Below, piece by piece: positions 36,802 through 46,357 of a DNA stretch of 64,000 bases. The translations under genes and the position numbers were made by a program. Location of the stretch: NCBI RefSeq assembly GCF_014323565.1, contig NZ_CP058669.1, forward strand, positions 2,197,501 through 2,261,500, given 5' to 3'. The stretch is from Hyphobacterium sp. CCMP332 (GTDB lineage Bacteria > Pseudomonadota > Alphaproteobacteria > Caulobacterales > Maricaulaceae). Each line of letters begins with the position of its first letter. Position 1 is the first letter of the stretch. Under the pieces are notes generated by a model, which saw nothing but the letters and a program-made list of their open reading frames with translations, had not been told where the DNA came from and did no database searches.

Positions 36802-37658
36802 GCCGGCTCCCAGCTGCTCTCGTCCTTGCTGGACCGGCGGCCCTTTTTTCGGATTCTCAGCCGCTTGATACGCCGCGGATCGGCATCCAGAACCTCGAAT
36901 TCGAAGCCGCCCGGATGCAGTATCATTTCACCGCGTTCGGGGATCCGCCCGGCAATCATGAAAACCAGTCCGCCGAGCGTGTCGATGTCATCATCTTCGC
37001 CCTCGTCGAGAATGGTCTGACCCGCTATCTGTTCCAGCTCGTCGATGGTCGCGCGCGCATCTGCAACCCAGACACCATTGCCTTTCGGAACAATGCCGGG
37101 CGTCGCCTCGTCATCATGCTCGTCTTCGATATCACCCACGATCGGCTCGAGCAGGTCCTCCAGCGTCACCAATCCGTCCGTGCCACCGTATTCGTCCACG
37201 ACCAGCGCCAGGTGCATCCGGCGCGCCTGCATACGCAATAGCAGGTCAATCGCCCGCATCGAGGGCGGGGCAAACAGAAGCGGGCGGCGAATGTCTTTCA
37301 GTATCTGACGCGAAGCCCAGCCCTGATTGGGCTCGGACACAATCGGGACCAGTTGCGACATCACGTCCTTGATGTGCACGACGCCCAGCGGATCATCCAG
37401 TGTTTCGCGATAGATCGGAAGGCGGGAATGTGCCGCCTCGGCGAATGCCGGAATCAGCTCGCCAAGCGGCGTGTTGACTTCGATGCCAACAATGTCGGCG
37501 CGCGGGACCATCACGTCCGCAACCTGCATCTCATTGAAAAGCTGAACATTGGCCGCAAAGCCATTGCCATCGGGAAGGCTGGCGTCCGTTTTCGATTCAC
37601 GGCCCATCATGCGCGCCAGACGCGCACCCCAACTTCGGCCGGCTGCGTCGTCACTCAC
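36798..37658 (-). CDS. CBS-pair, CorC/HlyC-domain protein (TlyC-like)
   Basis: 286 residues, cytosolic: paired CBS domains (about 55-175; VADVMVPRADIVGIEVNTPLGELI, ALVVDEYGGTDGLVTLEDLLEPIVGDI) and a C-terminal transporter-associated CorC_HlyC domain (VWVADARATIDELEQI...GGLVFMIAGRIPERGE). There is no DUF21 membrane domain, as in CorC. Often annotated as hemolysin; a role in Mg/Co efflux or membrane homeostasis is more likely. Sits in the conserved ybeY-corC-lnt order, with overlaps of four bases on both sides. Confidence 0.9.
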   Translation of the reverse strand: MSDDAAGRSWGARLARMMGRESKTDASLPDGNGFAANVQLFNEMQVADVMVPRADIVGIEVNTPLGELIPAFAEAAHSRLPIYRETLDDPLGVVHIKDVMSQLVPIVSEPNQGWASRQILKDIRRPLLFAPPSMRAIDLLLRMQARRMHLALVVDEYGGTDGLVTLEDLLEPIVGDIEDEHDDEATPGIVPKGNGVWVADARATIDELEQIAGQTILDEGEDDDIDTLGGLVFMIAGRIPERGEMILHPGGFEFEVLDADPRRIKRLRIRKKGRRSSKDESSWEPA

Positions 37659-38119
37659 TGCTGATCTCCTTCATAAGGGTCGGCAATGCCCATGTTTTGG
37701 AGCGCCAGACGCTCTAGGGATTCCATCTGCTCTGCTTCTGCCTCCGTCTGGTGATCATAGCCCTGCAGATGCAGGAATCCATGCACAACCAGATGTGCGA
37801 TATGGTGGATTACCGGAATAGACTTTTCTTTCGCCTCGCGAAAGACCGTTTCTTGCCCCAAGGCGATATCGCCGAGAAATCCGGCATCGCTCGCAGCCGC
37901 CGGAAAGGCGAGCACATTCGTCGCGCTCGGCTTGTCCCGGAATTGCGTATTCAACGCCTGCATCTCGGCATCGTCTGTAAACAGGAGGCAAAACGCGTCA
38001 GAGGACTCAAGGCCCAGCGTCGCCAGAGACGATGAAATGGCCTGCCCGCCCACTCGCAAAAGCTCATCTTCCGGTGGCCAGTTCTCAGCATCGACAATCA
38101 GGTCAAATGACGGCGTCAT
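37655..38119 (-). CDS. ybeY: Endoribonuclease YbeY (16S rRNA maturation)
   Basis: 154 residues. The zinc-binding signature HLVVHGFLHLQGYDH (HGxLHLxGYDH) is exact, preceded by FRDKPSATNVLAFPA, which matches the family NxxFRxxxxPTDVLSFP region. Follows phoH with a three-base gap, as usual. Confidence 0.96.
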   Translation of the reverse strand: MTPSFDLIVDAENWPPEDELLRVGGQAISSSLATLGLESSDAFCLLFTDDAEMQALNTQFRDKPSATNVLAFPAAASDAGFLGDIALGQETVFREAKEKSIPVIHHIAHLVVHGFLHLQGYDHQTEAEAEQMESLERLALQNMGIADPYEGDQQ

Positions 38120-38122
38120 GGC

Positions 38123-39127
38123 TTATCGGGCCGCATCCCGGCGTTCATAGGCATCGACAATCCGGCCCACAAGATTGTGGCGGACAACATCCTTACGCTC
38201 AAAGCGAATGATTTTAACCGCAGGATCACCGTCCAGAATGTCCAGCGCTTCGGGCAAGCCGGACGGCTGACGGCTATCGAGATCCGTCTGGGTCGGGTCA
38301 CCGGTTACAATCATGCGCGAGCCTTCACCCAGCCGGGTCAACACCATACGCATTTGCGCGCGGGTCGCATTCTGGGCCTCGTCGACAATGACGATGGCCC
38401 GGCTCAACGTCCGGCCCCGCATGAAGGCAAGGGGCGCGACTTCAATGCGCTTGTCTTCGCGGAATTTTTCCATCTGGGTCCGGCCCAGCGCATCGGTCAG
38501 AGCGTCCCAAACGGGCAAAAGATAAGGGTCGACCTTTTCCGCCAGATCACCGGGAAGAAAGCCGAGCTTCTCGCCAGCCTCCACTGCCGGGCGGGTGATT
38601 ATCAGACGTTCGACAGATCGCTGTGCCAGCTGCGCGGCACCATAGGCCACCGCCAGCAAGGTTTTTCCGGTTCCGGCAGGCCCGACCCCGAAGATCAGGT
38701 CGGTTCTCTTCGGATCGTTCAATGCGCGAATATAATCGGCCTGCCGCGGGGTGCGCGCCATGAAACTGGCACCGCGCGGCACACGGATAACGGTCGAATC
38801 GGCCAGCGCCGCCTCACTGTCATCAAGGGTCAGAACCGAACGCACATCTGCCTCATCACAAGCCATTTGCTGTTCAAGACGCGTATACAGCCGATTGATG
38901 ATCCGCTTGGCTTCCAGCCGGGTTTTGGGCTCGGCGCCGGATATCTGGATCTGGCCGCCGCCGGGCGCGGCCAGCCGCACACCAATCTCTTCTTCTATCA
39001 TGATGAGATGGCGATCACCCGCTCCGGCCAGAAGGCGCACGCGGTCACTATCGTCGAAATGAAGCGTTTCGACGGGCTCTTTGCGGGGCTTGGCAGAACG
39101 GGATTTTCTGGTGCGTGAGGCGGTCAA
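38123..39127 (-). CDS. phoH: PhoH-like ATPase
   Basis: 334 residues with Walker [16 protein letters not shown], the [28 protein letters not shown] helicase-like block and Walker [15 protein letters not shown]. The N-terminal domain resembles a KH-like RNA-binding part. It is encoded beside ybeY and miaB, linking it to RNA maturation. Its start overlaps the miaB stop by four bases. Confidence 0.95.
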   Translation of the reverse strand: MTASRTRKSRSAKPRKEPVETLHFDDSDRVRLLAGAGDRHLIMIEEEIGVRLAAPGGGQIQISGAEPKTRLEAKRIINRLYTRLEQQMACDEADVRSVLTLDDSEAALADSTVIRVPRGASFMARTPRQADYIRALNDPKRTDLIFGVGPAGTGKTLLAVAYGAAQLAQRSVERLIITRPAVEAGEKLGFLPGDLAEKVDPYLLPVWDALTDALGRTQMEKFREDKRIEVAPLAFMRGRTLSRAIVIVDEAQNATRAQMRMVLTRLGEGSRMIVTGDPTQTDLDSRQPSGLPEALDILDGDPAVKIIRFERKDVVRHNLVGRIVDAYERRDAAR

Positions 39128-40494
39128 GCGGCATCGACCTTTGCGTTGAGACGGCCGGTCAGCGAATTCTGGCTGGCGTCCGTAATCGTGACTTCGGCGA
39201 TCTGACCAATCAGTTCGGCGGGCGCTTCACAATGCAGGGATTGAAGATAGGGCGAACGGCCGTGAAGCTGGCCCGCAAGGCGCCCGGTTTTCTCGAAAAG
39301 CACCGGCAACCGCATCCCGATCTGCGACTGATTGAAGGCCGTCTGTTGTTGCATCAGCAACGCCTGCAGACGCGCCAGACGGTCGCTGGCAACTGTATCA
39401 TCGACCTGCATCGGCAGGGATGCGCCTGGCGTGCCGGGACGTCGGGAATATTTGAACGAGAAAGCCGATGCGTAATTGATATCCCGCACGCCCTGCATCG
39501 TCGCTTCGAAATCGGCGTCGGTTTCGCCCGGAAAGCCGACGATAAAATCACCGGAAATGGCAATGTCCGGACGCGCGGCGCGGACCTTTTCGATCACGCG
39601 CGCATAGCTTTCAAACGTGTGCTTCCGGTTCATGGCATGCAAAATCCTGTCCGATCCGGACTGAACCGGAAGGTGCAGATACGGCATCAGACATTCCAGA
39701 TCGCCATGCGCGGCAATCAGATCATCGTCCATGTCATTGGGGTGGGACGTCGTATAGCGGATCCGGTCCAGCCCCCCGATCAGCGCCAGATGGCGTAGCA
39801 ATCGGGCGAGCCCCCAGGTGCCCTCCGCTTCGCGTCCCGAAGGCGGCGCGCCGTGGAAGGCATTCACATTCTGACCCAGGAGGGTGATTTCGCGCACACC
39901 CTTGGACGCCAGCATACGTGCTTCAGCGGTGATCTGGTCGACCGGACGCGACCATTCGGCACCCCGCGTATAAGGTACAACACAGAAGGTGCAGAACTTG
40001 TCACACCCTTCCTGAACGGTCAGGAAGGCGGAATATCCCTCAACCGCGCGATCGCCTGCAAGCGCATCGAATTTGGCAACCGGTTCAAACTCTGTTTCCA
40101 GCCGCTCGCCTCGGGCGCGATGGGTCCGCGCAATCAGCTCGGGAAGCTTGTGATAGGTTTGCGGACCCACGACGAGATCGACGACCGGCGCGCGGCGCAT
40201 GATCTCTTCGCCTTCAGCCTGCGCCACACACCCGGCGACCGCAATGGTCATCGGATCTTTCGTACCGGCCTTGGCTTCCTTGTGTGGACGCAAACGGCCA
40301 AGCTCTGAATAGACCTTCTCTGCCGCTTTCTCGCGAATGTGGCAGGTATTCAGGATCACCAGATCCGCATCGTCGGGTTTGTCCGACGGCTCATAGCCCA
40401 GTGGAGAGAGCACATCACGCATGCGCTCACTGTCATAGACATTCATCTGACAGCCATAGGTCTTGATAAAGAGCTTCTTGCGCTTTTGCGCCAT
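39124..40494 (-). CDS. miaB: tRNA-2-methylthio-N6-dimethylallyladenosine synthase
   Basis: Radical SAM methylthiotransferase acting on ms2i6A37 of tRNA. 456 residues from ATG 40494: N-terminal cluster domain ([35 protein letters not shown]), radical SAM CxxxCxxC ([16 protein letters not shown]) and C-terminal TRAM domain. The frame extends 20 residues upstream, but that part is unlike MiaB. Confidence 0.96.
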   Translation of the reverse strand: MAQKRKKLFIKTYGCQMNVYDSERMRDVLSPLGYEPSDKPDDADLVILNTCHIREKAAEKVYSELGRLRPHKEAKAGTKDPMTIAVAGCVAQAEGEEIMRRAPVVDLVVGPQTYHKLPELIARTHRARGERLETEFEPVAKFDALAGDRAVEGYSAFLTVQEGCDKFCTFCVVPYTRGAEWSRPVDQITAEARMLASKGVREITLLGQNVNAFHGAPPSGREAEGTWGLARLLRHLALIGGLDRIRYTTSHPNDMDDDLIAAHGDLECLMPYLHLPVQSGSDRILHAMNRKHTFESYARVIEKVRAARPDIAISGDFIVGFPGETDADFEATMQGVRDINYASAFSFKYSRRPGTPGASLPMQVDDTVASDRLARLQALLMQQQTAFNQSQIGMRLPVLFEKTGRLAGQLHGRSPYLQSLHCEAPAELIGQIAEVTITDASQNSLTGRLNAKVDAA

Positions 40495-40561
40495 GGTGGA
40501 CCCGTCTTTCTTGAAAGAGGCGCGGGTTATGATGGAAAGCGGGCGGAATCGCAAGCCCCGC

Positions 40562-41791
40562 CTAGGCTGTGACCGCGTTTCGTCCGATCACCCGTGCGAT
40601 AATCACAACGGCACAGGCCGTCAGGAGGCCCGCAAGGGCAAAGGGGGCCCCGGGAAAATAGACGGCCGCGTCCCGGTTCGAAAAGGAATAGAAGATGAAG
40701 GTCATCACCCCGGGGCCGAACACCGTCATCAGGGAGGCAAGGCTGGTCGTGGCTCCGGAAAGCGCGCCCTGCATATTACCCGGCACCTGGTTGGACATGA
40801 TGCCCTGCAGGGCCGGCCCACCGATGCCCGAAAGCGCACCGATGACGATGATGACGTAGAGCATCGCCACATTGGGTGCCAGCGCATAGCCCCAATACGC
40901 CGCGCCCGCGATCGCGAAGCCTATAACCGCTGATCGTTTGGCGCCCAGCAAGGGAATGATCTTGCGCGACAGCAAACCCTGGACAATGGCCGCCGAAAAC
41001 CCGACCACCCCCAGAGAAATACCAATGTCCAGCTGCGTCCAGCCAAATCGCTCGATTCCGAAATAGGCCCAGGCCGCCGGAAGGGCGGTATGGCCCAGAT
41101 GAAAAAGCGCCAGCGCGCCGAGCAATCCGAAGACAATCGGAAACTGGCGCATTTGCAAGAATGCGCCGAGCGGATTGGTATTGAAAAGCCGGAAGGGACG
41201 GCGGTTTTCCTCGGCGAGGGTCTCCGGCAAGACGAAATAGCCATAGATGAAATTCGCCATACCCAATGCCGCCGCTGCAAAGAAGGGCAGGCGATGATCG
41301 ACTTCGCCCAGCACGCCGCCAATGACGGGACCGATAATAAAGCCCAGACCGAAGGCCGCGCCGATCAGGCCGAAATTGGCCCCGCGCTTTTCGGGCGGCG
41401 ACACATCTGCAATGAAAGCGCCGGCCGTTGTGTAGGTCGCACCGAAAATCCCCGACAGAACGCGCCCGACAAACAGGACCCACAGAACGGGGGCGAGCCC
41501 CATGACCAGATAATCAAGCGAAAAACCGGCGAGCGAGAACAGCAGAACCGGCCGCCGCCCGAAGCGATCAGACAGATTGCCGACAATCGGCGCGCAGACA
41601 AATTGCATGAAGGCATAGAGCGTCGCCAGCGCCCCGCCCCAGAGCGCGGCCCGGGCAAGCGTCAGCCCCGTCAGATCCATGATCAATTGCGGCAGAACCG
41701 GGATGATGATCCCGAGGCCGATCATGTCGACCAGAACGGTAATAAAAATGAAGGCCAGAGCATTCCGGCCCGGAGTGCGCGAAATCGTCAA
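40562..41791 (-). CDS. MFS drug:proton antiporter of the TetA/TCR type
   Basis: 409 residues with twelve membrane segments. Motif [15 protein letters not shown], the N-terminal [15 protein letters not shown] signature, and the motif C-like [15 protein letters not shown] are those of TetA-like 12-TM exporters. Chromosomal copies are common in alphaproteobacteria and need not confer tetracycline resistance; substrate unknown. Co-directional and 13 bp after the Fur-family gene, which could influence it. Confidence 0.88.
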   Translation of the reverse strand: MTISRTPGRNALAFIFITVLVDMIGLGIIIPVLPQLIMDLTGLTLARAALWGGALATLYAFMQFVCAPIVGNLSDRFGRRPVLLFSLAGFSLDYLVMGLAPVLWVLFVGRVLSGIFGATYTTAGAFIADVSPPEKRGANFGLIGAAFGLGFIIGPVIGGVLGEVDHRLPFFAAAALGMANFIYGYFVLPETLAEENRRPFRLFNTNPLGAFLQMRQFPIVFGLLGALALFHLGHTALPAAWAYFGIERFGWTQLDIGISLGVVGFSAAIVQGLLSRKIIPLLGAKRSAVIGFAIAGAAYWGYALAPNVAMLYVIIVIGALSGIGGPALQGIMSNQVPGNMQGALSGATTSLASLMTVFGPGVMTFIFYSFSNRDAAVYFPGAPFALAGLLTACAVVIIARVIGRNAVTA

Positions 41792-41804
41792 CGCTGTAAC
41801 GCTT

Positions 41805-42227
41805 TTACTTGCGTTCGTCGGCGTTCAGCGGAACGGCATAAAGCTCCAGTCTGTGATCGACGAGACGATAGCCCAGCTTGCGGGCGACGGCTTCCTGGAG
41901 GCGTTCGATTTCCTCATTGACGAATTCAATGACCTCGCCGGAGCGCAGATCAATCAGATGATCATGGTGATCGTCACTGGCTTCTTCATAGCGGGCCCGG
42001 CCATCCCGGAAATCATGACGCTCGATAATGCCGGCTTCCTCGAACAGGCGAACCGTCCGGTACACCGTCGCCAGAGAAATCCGGTCATCCTCGGCCGCGG
42101 CGCGCCGGTGCAATTCCTCGGCATCAGGGTGATCTTCGGCATCCGACAGAATGCGCGCAATGACGCGGCGCTGATCGGTCATGCGGAGGCCTTTTTCAAC
42201 GCAGATTTTCTCGATCCGGTCCGGCAT
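41805..42227 (-). CDS. Fur-family metalloregulator (Mur/Fur-like, no CxxC)
   Basis: About 140 residues: N-terminal winged helix (RMTDQRRVIARIL, DDRISLATVYRTVRLFEEAGII) and dimerisation domain with the metal motif DDHHDHLIDLRSGEVIEF. The CxxC zinc-finger cysteines seen in gamma-proteobacterial Fur (LxCxxCGxVIEF) are replaced (LIDLRSG), as in alphaproteobacterial Mur/Fur proteins that respond mainly to Mn or Fe. The His-rich sites are intact. The inner ATG (MPDRIEK) has better spacing to AAGGGGA than the ATG six bases upstream. Confidence 0.88.
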   Translation of the reverse strand: MPDRIEKICVEKGLRMTDQRRVIARILSDAEDHPDAEELHRRAAAEDDRISLATVYRTVRLFEEAGIIERHDFRDGRARYEEASDDHHDHLIDLRSGEVIEFVNEEIERLQEAVARKLGYRLVDHRLELYAVPLNADERK

Positions 42228-42282
42228 GAACATTCCCCTTGCAGTGATATACTCCAGACATAAGCCGCTCCGGGCAAAACGT

Positions 42283-42714
42283 CTATTCGCCGAGTGTCTT
42301 TTCCATCACCAGCGCGTCCGATCCATCCGGATAATAGGCACGCCTTCGCCCGCCCTGAACAAACCCCGCCGATTGGTAAAGCGAAATGGCCGCGGCATTC
42401 TGATCGGAAACCTCCAGAAAGGCTGTCTTCGCTCCGGCATGCCGCGCCTCGGTCAGAGCTTCGGCCAGAAGGGATCGGCCAATTCCGGCGCGCCGTCTGT
42501 CGGGGTCCGTTGCCAGTGTCAGTACTTCGGCCTCGTCCAGCGCGACACGAACCAGAATAAATCCGGCTGCGCGGGGCGTCCCGGCTGACAGGGCGATGAC
42601 GCCCGGCTCTGCGGCCAGTTGGGCCAGCTCCGTCGAGGACCAACCGCGTGGAAAACATCTGGCGTGCAGATCGGCAAGGCCGCCGAAAGCGTCTTTTTTG
42701 ATGACGGAGATCAT
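42283..42714 (-). CDS. rimI: Ribosomal protein S18-alanine N-acetyltransferase-like GNAT
   Basis: 143 residues with the GNAT core: VLTLATDPDRRRAGIGRSLLAEAL (acetyl-CoA pyrophosphate loop RRAGIG) and FLEVSDQNAAAISLYQSAGFVQGGRRRAYY, the RimI hallmark. tsaB precedes it with a four-base overlap, the conserved tsaB-rimI pair. Confidence 0.92.
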   Translation of the reverse strand: MISVIKKDAFGGLADLHARCFPRGWSSTELAQLAAEPGVIALSAGTPRAAGFILVRVALDEAEVLTLATDPDRRRAGIGRSLLAEALTEARHAGAKTAFLEVSDQNAAAISLYQSAGFVQGGRRRAYYPDGSDALVMEKTLGE

Positions 42715-43364
42715 AATTCGGGGCGATGTCCACCGGGCAATTTCGCATCCGGCGGGCGCGCATAGAATGGTTTCGGTGGATCGAACGGTGATTGTGAAGT
42801 GGCCGCCAGATCAAGCAGGGCCGTCAAACCGGGAGACGCCCGCTCCGGACCATTGTCCAGAAGATGAGCACCGGATCCTGTCAGCTTTACCTGCGATCCG
42901 GTCGTATCCTGCCTGTCTTCAAGCCATGAAAGGGCGTCGGCAATGCTCTGCGTAAGAGCGGCGGGTCTCGCACATTCGCGTTGACACACCTGTGTCACGA
43001 CCTCGCCCCGTTTTGCGTCGTGAACCACAAGAACGGGTTCGCCATCGGCAAGCCCGGCCTCGACCGCCCACCATTCCAGATTGGAAAGGCCGACAGTCTC
43101 TGCCCCCGTGGCCAGTGCCAGTCCGCGGGCAAAGGCAACACCGACCCGCGTTCCGGCAAAACTGCCGGGACCGGTCGTGACGCCAATCCGGTCTAGATCG
43201 CGCGGGGTCAGTCCGGCTTGCACCAGCACCTCGGCCACCATCGGCGCCAGCCGCTCGGCCTGTCCGCGTGCCATGATTTCGGAACAGAGAAGGTCGGCCC
43301 GCCCCGGCACCCGCAGCGCGACAGAGCAGGCCGGACCGGTTGTATCGATCACCAGCAAATTCAT
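42711..43364 (-). CDS. tsaB: tRNA threonylcarbamoyladenosine biosynthesis protein TsaB
   Basis: 217 residues from ATG 43364 (MNLLVIDTTGPACSVAL, the family N terminus). Conserved GVTTGPGSFAGTRVGVAFARGLA confirms TsaB, the partner of TsaD in t6A synthesis. The reading frame extends 71 residues upstream over the end of the nitroreductase gene, which I reject. Heads the tsaB-rimI-fur-MFS-miaB series. Confidence 0.94.
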   Translation of the reverse strand: MNLLVIDTTGPACSVALRVPGRADLLCSEIMARGQAERLAPMVAEVLVQAGLTPRDLDRIGVTTGPGSFAGTRVGVAFARGLALATGAETVGLSNLEWWAVEAGLADGEPVLVVHDAKRGEVVTQVCQRECARPAALTQSIADALSWLEDRQDTTGSQVKLTGSGAHLLDNGPERASPGLTALLDLAATSQSPFDPPKPFYARPPDAKLPGGHRPEL

Positions 43365-43374
43365 GTTGCGGCGT

Positions 43375-43992
43375 TTAGAGGATTGCGGCGGCCTCGTCGA
43401 ATGAAAGTCGCGGCAGGCGGGCAAAGATTTTTTCCCCCGAGCCATAACCGAGATTGACGAGAAAATTGGCAGTCCAGTTTTCCCGAGTCTTGTCGCCGGC
43501 GAAAAACGCCTTGTCGACGCCCTCGATCGAGAAGCCGGACATTGGCCCGACATCCAGGCCCAGAGCGCGTGCCGCAAGAATCAGATACGCGCCTTGCAGT
43601 GTGCCATTGCGATAACCATTGGATTCCGCGGTATTTTTCATCATGTCGCGGGCCCCGTCCGAATGCGGGAAAAGCTGCGGCATTTTTTCGTAAAACGTCT
43701 TGTCCCAGGCGACAATGACGGTGACCGGCGCGGTCATGGTTTTCTCGACATTGCCCTCCATCAAATGCGGCTTCAGCCGGGCCTTGGCGGCATCAGAGGT
43801 GAGAAAAACAAAGCGCGCCGGAGAGTTGTTCATACTCGTCGGGCCCATTTTCACCAGATCATAGAGCGCGTGCAGCGTCTCGTCCGGAATGGCTTTGTCC
43901 GTCCAGGCGTAATGAGTACGCGCTTCGCGGAAGAGCTGATCCAGCGCGGCGTCAGAAAGCGCGTCATAATCTGAAATATTCGGGTCGAGCAT
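43375..43992 (-). CDS. Nitroreductase-family protein, RutE/malonic semialdehyde reductase-like
   Basis: 205 residues with [51 protein letters not shown] split across the FMN-binding N terminus, and [30 protein letters not shown], the region typical of the RutE subgroup. FMN-dependent reduction of a small aldehyde or nitro/quinone substrate. No rut operon is present, so the pyrimidine-pathway role is not supported by context. Confidence 0.87.
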   Translation of the reverse strand: MLDPNISDYDALSDAALDQLFREARTHYAWTDKAIPDETLHALYDLVKMGPTSMNNSPARFVFLTSDAAKARLKPHLMEGNVEKTMTAPVTVIVAWDKTFYEKMPQLFPHSDGARDMMKNTAESNGYRNGTLQGAYLILAARALGLDVGPMSGFSIEGVDKAFFAGDKTRENWTANFLVNLGYGSGEKIFARLPRLSFDEAAAIL

Positions 43993-44075
43993 GAGGGCAC
44001 CTGTGCGTTATTAGTGACGAACAGGGAGATAGTGCCGACCTTGATCGCTTTTAACCGCCATTCCGGAAAAAGTGA

Positions 44076-44627
44076 TTATCCAACCGCGACGACTTCGCGG
44101 ACTTCGGGGACGTAATGCTTCAGCAGATTCTCGATTCCGGACTTCAGCGTCATCGTTGACGACGGACAGCCCGCACAGGCACCGCGCATCACCAGAGCGA
44201 CAATACCGGTCTGCTCGTCAAACCCCTTGAAGATGATATCACCCCCATCGCGCGCCACGGCCGGGCGGACACGTGTATCAATAATCTCCTTGATTTCCTT
44301 TGCCGGACCGCTGTCGGGTTCGTAATCGGCCTCACCGCCGTCAGCCTCGAACAGCGCGGCGCCGGACTGTAATACGTCCATGATCGTGCCCAGAATGGCC
44401 GGCTTGATATGGGGCCAATCTAGGGTTTCGTCTTTCGAAACCGATATATAATCCGCGCCGCAGAACACACCGGTCACGCCATCCACGGCGAACAGCTCCC
44501 GCGCCAGCAAGGATGCCTCCGCCTCTTCAGGCGTTGCAAATTCGCGCGGACTCTCCGGCGCGATCTCGCGCCCGGGCAGGAATTTCATCGTATTGGGGTT
44601 GGGTGTATCTTCGGTCTGGATAAACAT
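44076..44627 (-). CDS. Nfu-type iron-sulfur cluster carrier (NifU-like C-terminal domain)
   Basis: 183 residues: N-terminal Nfu_N domain (MFIQTEDTPNPNTMKFLPGREI, FAVDGVTGVFCGADYISVSK) and C-terminal NifU domain with the cluster motif MRGACAGCPSSTMTLKSGIENLL. This two-domain form is the mitochondrial-type NFU1 found in alphaproteobacteria and delivers Fe-S clusters to client enzymes (lipoyl synthase, aconitase in relatives). Confidence 0.94.
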   Translation of the reverse strand: MFIQTEDTPNPNTMKFLPGREIAPESPREFATPEEAEASLLARELFAVDGVTGVFCGADYISVSKDETLDWPHIKPAILGTIMDVLQSGAALFEADGGEADYEPDSGPAKEIKEIIDTRVRPAVARDGGDIIFKGFDEQTGIVALVMRGACAGCPSSTMTLKSGIENLLKHYVPEVREVVAVG

Positions 44628-44691
44628 GGGCTCGCCCGTGGTTTCAATCAGACCTCACATGGCGCTTAATCGTCTGCGCCGCAACCCTTCA

Positions 44692-45168
44692 TCATGTGAG
44701 GTCATCTATGGCGTCACGCGATAGCCCTCCGGGCACGACGGTCACCGGAATGGGCCTCGCGCCCGTCAAACCGCGGCCGCGTGCCAGGGCGGTCACCAGA
44801 GGGCCGGGCCCTTCCCCGGCCTCGGCAGCGCCGAGGACAAGGATGGAGATTCTCGCATCCTCCTCGATGAGATCGGCCATGGCTTTTCGCAGCTCGTCTT
44901 CGCGAAGAATCAGTTCGGGCCGCTCGCCCATCACCGCCTCGGCGTCCTCGGCCAGCGTATCGAGCAACTCGGTCGCTTCCTCCTCGGCCTCACGGCGCAT
45001 GGTTTCGGACACGCCGATCCAGTGATCAAAATTCGAAGGCTCGATCACCGCCAGCAGAGTCAGGCCACATTCCGTGGCTTGCGCCCGCTTGGCTGCGAAA
45101 TAGAGGGCCGTGCGGCACTCCTCGCTCTGATCTGCCACGACCAGAAATTTTCGGCGATGTTCACTCAT
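44692..45168 (-). CDS. Universal stress protein (UspA family)
   Basis: 158 residues: KFLVVADQSEECRTALYFAAKRAQATECGLTLLAVI at the N terminus and VLGAAEAGEGPGPLVTALARG near the C terminus, where ATP-binding Usps have GxxGx9G[S/T]; here the loop is partly changed. ATG 45168 is chosen over a frame nine residues longer. Divergent from the small membrane protein gene. Confidence 0.87.
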   Translation of the reverse strand: MSEHRRKFLVVADQSEECRTALYFAAKRAQATECGLTLLAVIEPSNFDHWIGVSETMRREAEEEATELLDTLAEDAEAVMGERPELILREDELRKAMADLIEEDARISILVLGAAEAGEGPGPLVTALARGRGLTGARPIPVTVVPGGLSRDAIDDLT

Positions 45169-45221
45169 ACTGCATAGAATTGGCCTGACACGCACCGTTC
45201 GTCCAGATAGGAATGCGCTTC

Positions 45222-45773
45222 ATGACGGAACCCACCTATTCTGATCGCCGCAACGCAACGTCTCCGGAGCAGTTTATCACACTGGAATCCGGTCGCATTT
45301 CCGTATCCATGGACGGAAAGCTGAAACGCGCCATTGCAATCAACGAGATCGCAGAAGTGCGGCTGGGGGTCGAGATGGCGGGGCGGGACAGCCAGGTCGT
45401 TTGCCGCATCACCGCAAACGACGGGACGCAGATTGTGTTCGGATCCCGCAGTTGGAAATCGGTCGGCCTCTGGGAAAATCGCGCGGATCGCTTCCTTGAA
45501 TTCAACACCGCCCTGCACCGGGCCGTGTTACCGCACGCCGCCTCCATCCGTTTCATCGAGGGTCAGCCGCTCTGGTTCGGCTTTGTCATGTGCGGGCTGG
45601 GCATATTGATGGCCCTTCTGGGGGGCGGATTTGCGCTTTATCTTTTGTGGAACGACAATCTGATCGGATTTGGCGGCGTTCCGGGTCTCATCATCGGCCT
45701 CTATCTGGCCTGGATGTTCCGGCCGCGCGCGCCCAAACCCTATGATCCCGCGCTCTATGCCGGCACCGGCTAG
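45222..45773 (+). CDS. Membrane protein of unknown function with PH-like soluble part
   Basis: 183 residues. The first about 110 are soluble and beta-rich (ESGRISVSMDGKLKRAIAINEIAEVRLGVEMAG, DGTQIVFGSRSWKSVG), like a PH-type or GRAM-type domain. Two membrane segments follow (FGFVMCGLGILMALLGGGFALYLLW; GVPGLIIGLYLAWMF). AGGA 10 bases before ATG 45222 favours it over an ATG nine bases upstream. No family recognised. Ends overlapping the convergent copper chaperone gene by four bases. Confidence 0.7.
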   Translation: MTEPTYSDRRNATSPEQFITLESGRISVSMDGKLKRAIAINEIAEVRLGVEMAGRDSQVVCRITANDGTQIVFGSRSWKSVGLWENRADRFLEFNTALHRAVLPHAASIRFIEGQPLWFGFVMCGLGILMALLGGGFALYLLWNDNLIGFGGVPGLIIGLYLAWMFRPRAPKPYDPALYAGTG

Positions 45774-46297
45774 TATTCGCTGACCTGTCCCGGTGGCATG
45801 GACCGGACCTCAAAGGTCACGGGAACCGCACCGGCATTCTGCAGGTTCAATGTGCCATTGACGGTATCGCCCTCCACGACCGGAGCCAGACCGAACACCA
45901 TCAAGTGGCGGCCGCCGGGTGTGAACACTAACGGCCCCTCATCCGACACGCGCTGAGGACCGATTTCCCGCATCTGCATGACGCCTTCGGAGGTCATGAA
46001 GTGACCGTGAAGCTCGACCCGTTCAGCGCCGTCAATCTCGACCGATTGCAGCAAGTCCTCCGACCCCTCCGACAAATCGAGCACAATATAAGCCGCTGTC
46101 ACATCGCGCCCTGACGGGTGAGGGCGCATCCAGCTGGCGCGGATATCAATGGCCGTCGCCTGTTCGGAAACCGGCCCCTGTTCCTGAGCGCCCGTATCCC
46201 CCGGGGCAGCGTGATCCATCTCACTGGACGTCTCCGCTTCAGGATTGCCGCAAGCGGCCAGCACAAGGGCGGGGATCAGGGCGAAAATGAAACGCAT
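45770..46297 (-). CDS. PCu(A)C periplasmic copper chaperone lipoprotein
   Basis: 175 residues with lipoprotein signal (LIPALVLAAC, lipobox LAAC). Copper ligands follow the family spacing: HGHFMTSEGVMQMREIG and GGRHLMVFG (HxxM...MxM...HxM). These proteins deliver Cu(I) to cytochrome oxidase assembly. ATG 46297 is preceded by AGGAG; the longer frame is rejected. Confidence 0.9.
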   Translation of the reverse strand: MRFIFALIPALVLAACGNPEAETSSEMDHAAPGDTGAQEQGPVSEQATAIDIRASWMRPHPSGRDVTAAYIVLDLSEGSEDLLQSVEIDGAERVELHGHFMTSEGVMQMREIGPQRVSDEGPLVFTPGGRHLMVFGLAPVVEGDTVNGTLNLQNAGAVPVTFEVRSMPPGQVSEY

Positions 46298-46357
46298 GGC
46301 TAAATCTCCTGTTTCGGCCTTGCTAGCGCCCGGGCCGTCCACTGGCCATGCGGCGAA

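Noticed and set aside
40562-41791. Acquired tetracycline resistance gene
   Set aside because: TetA-like fold, but base composition matches neighbours, the gene lies in a core cluster, and no TetR or mobile element is adjacent.
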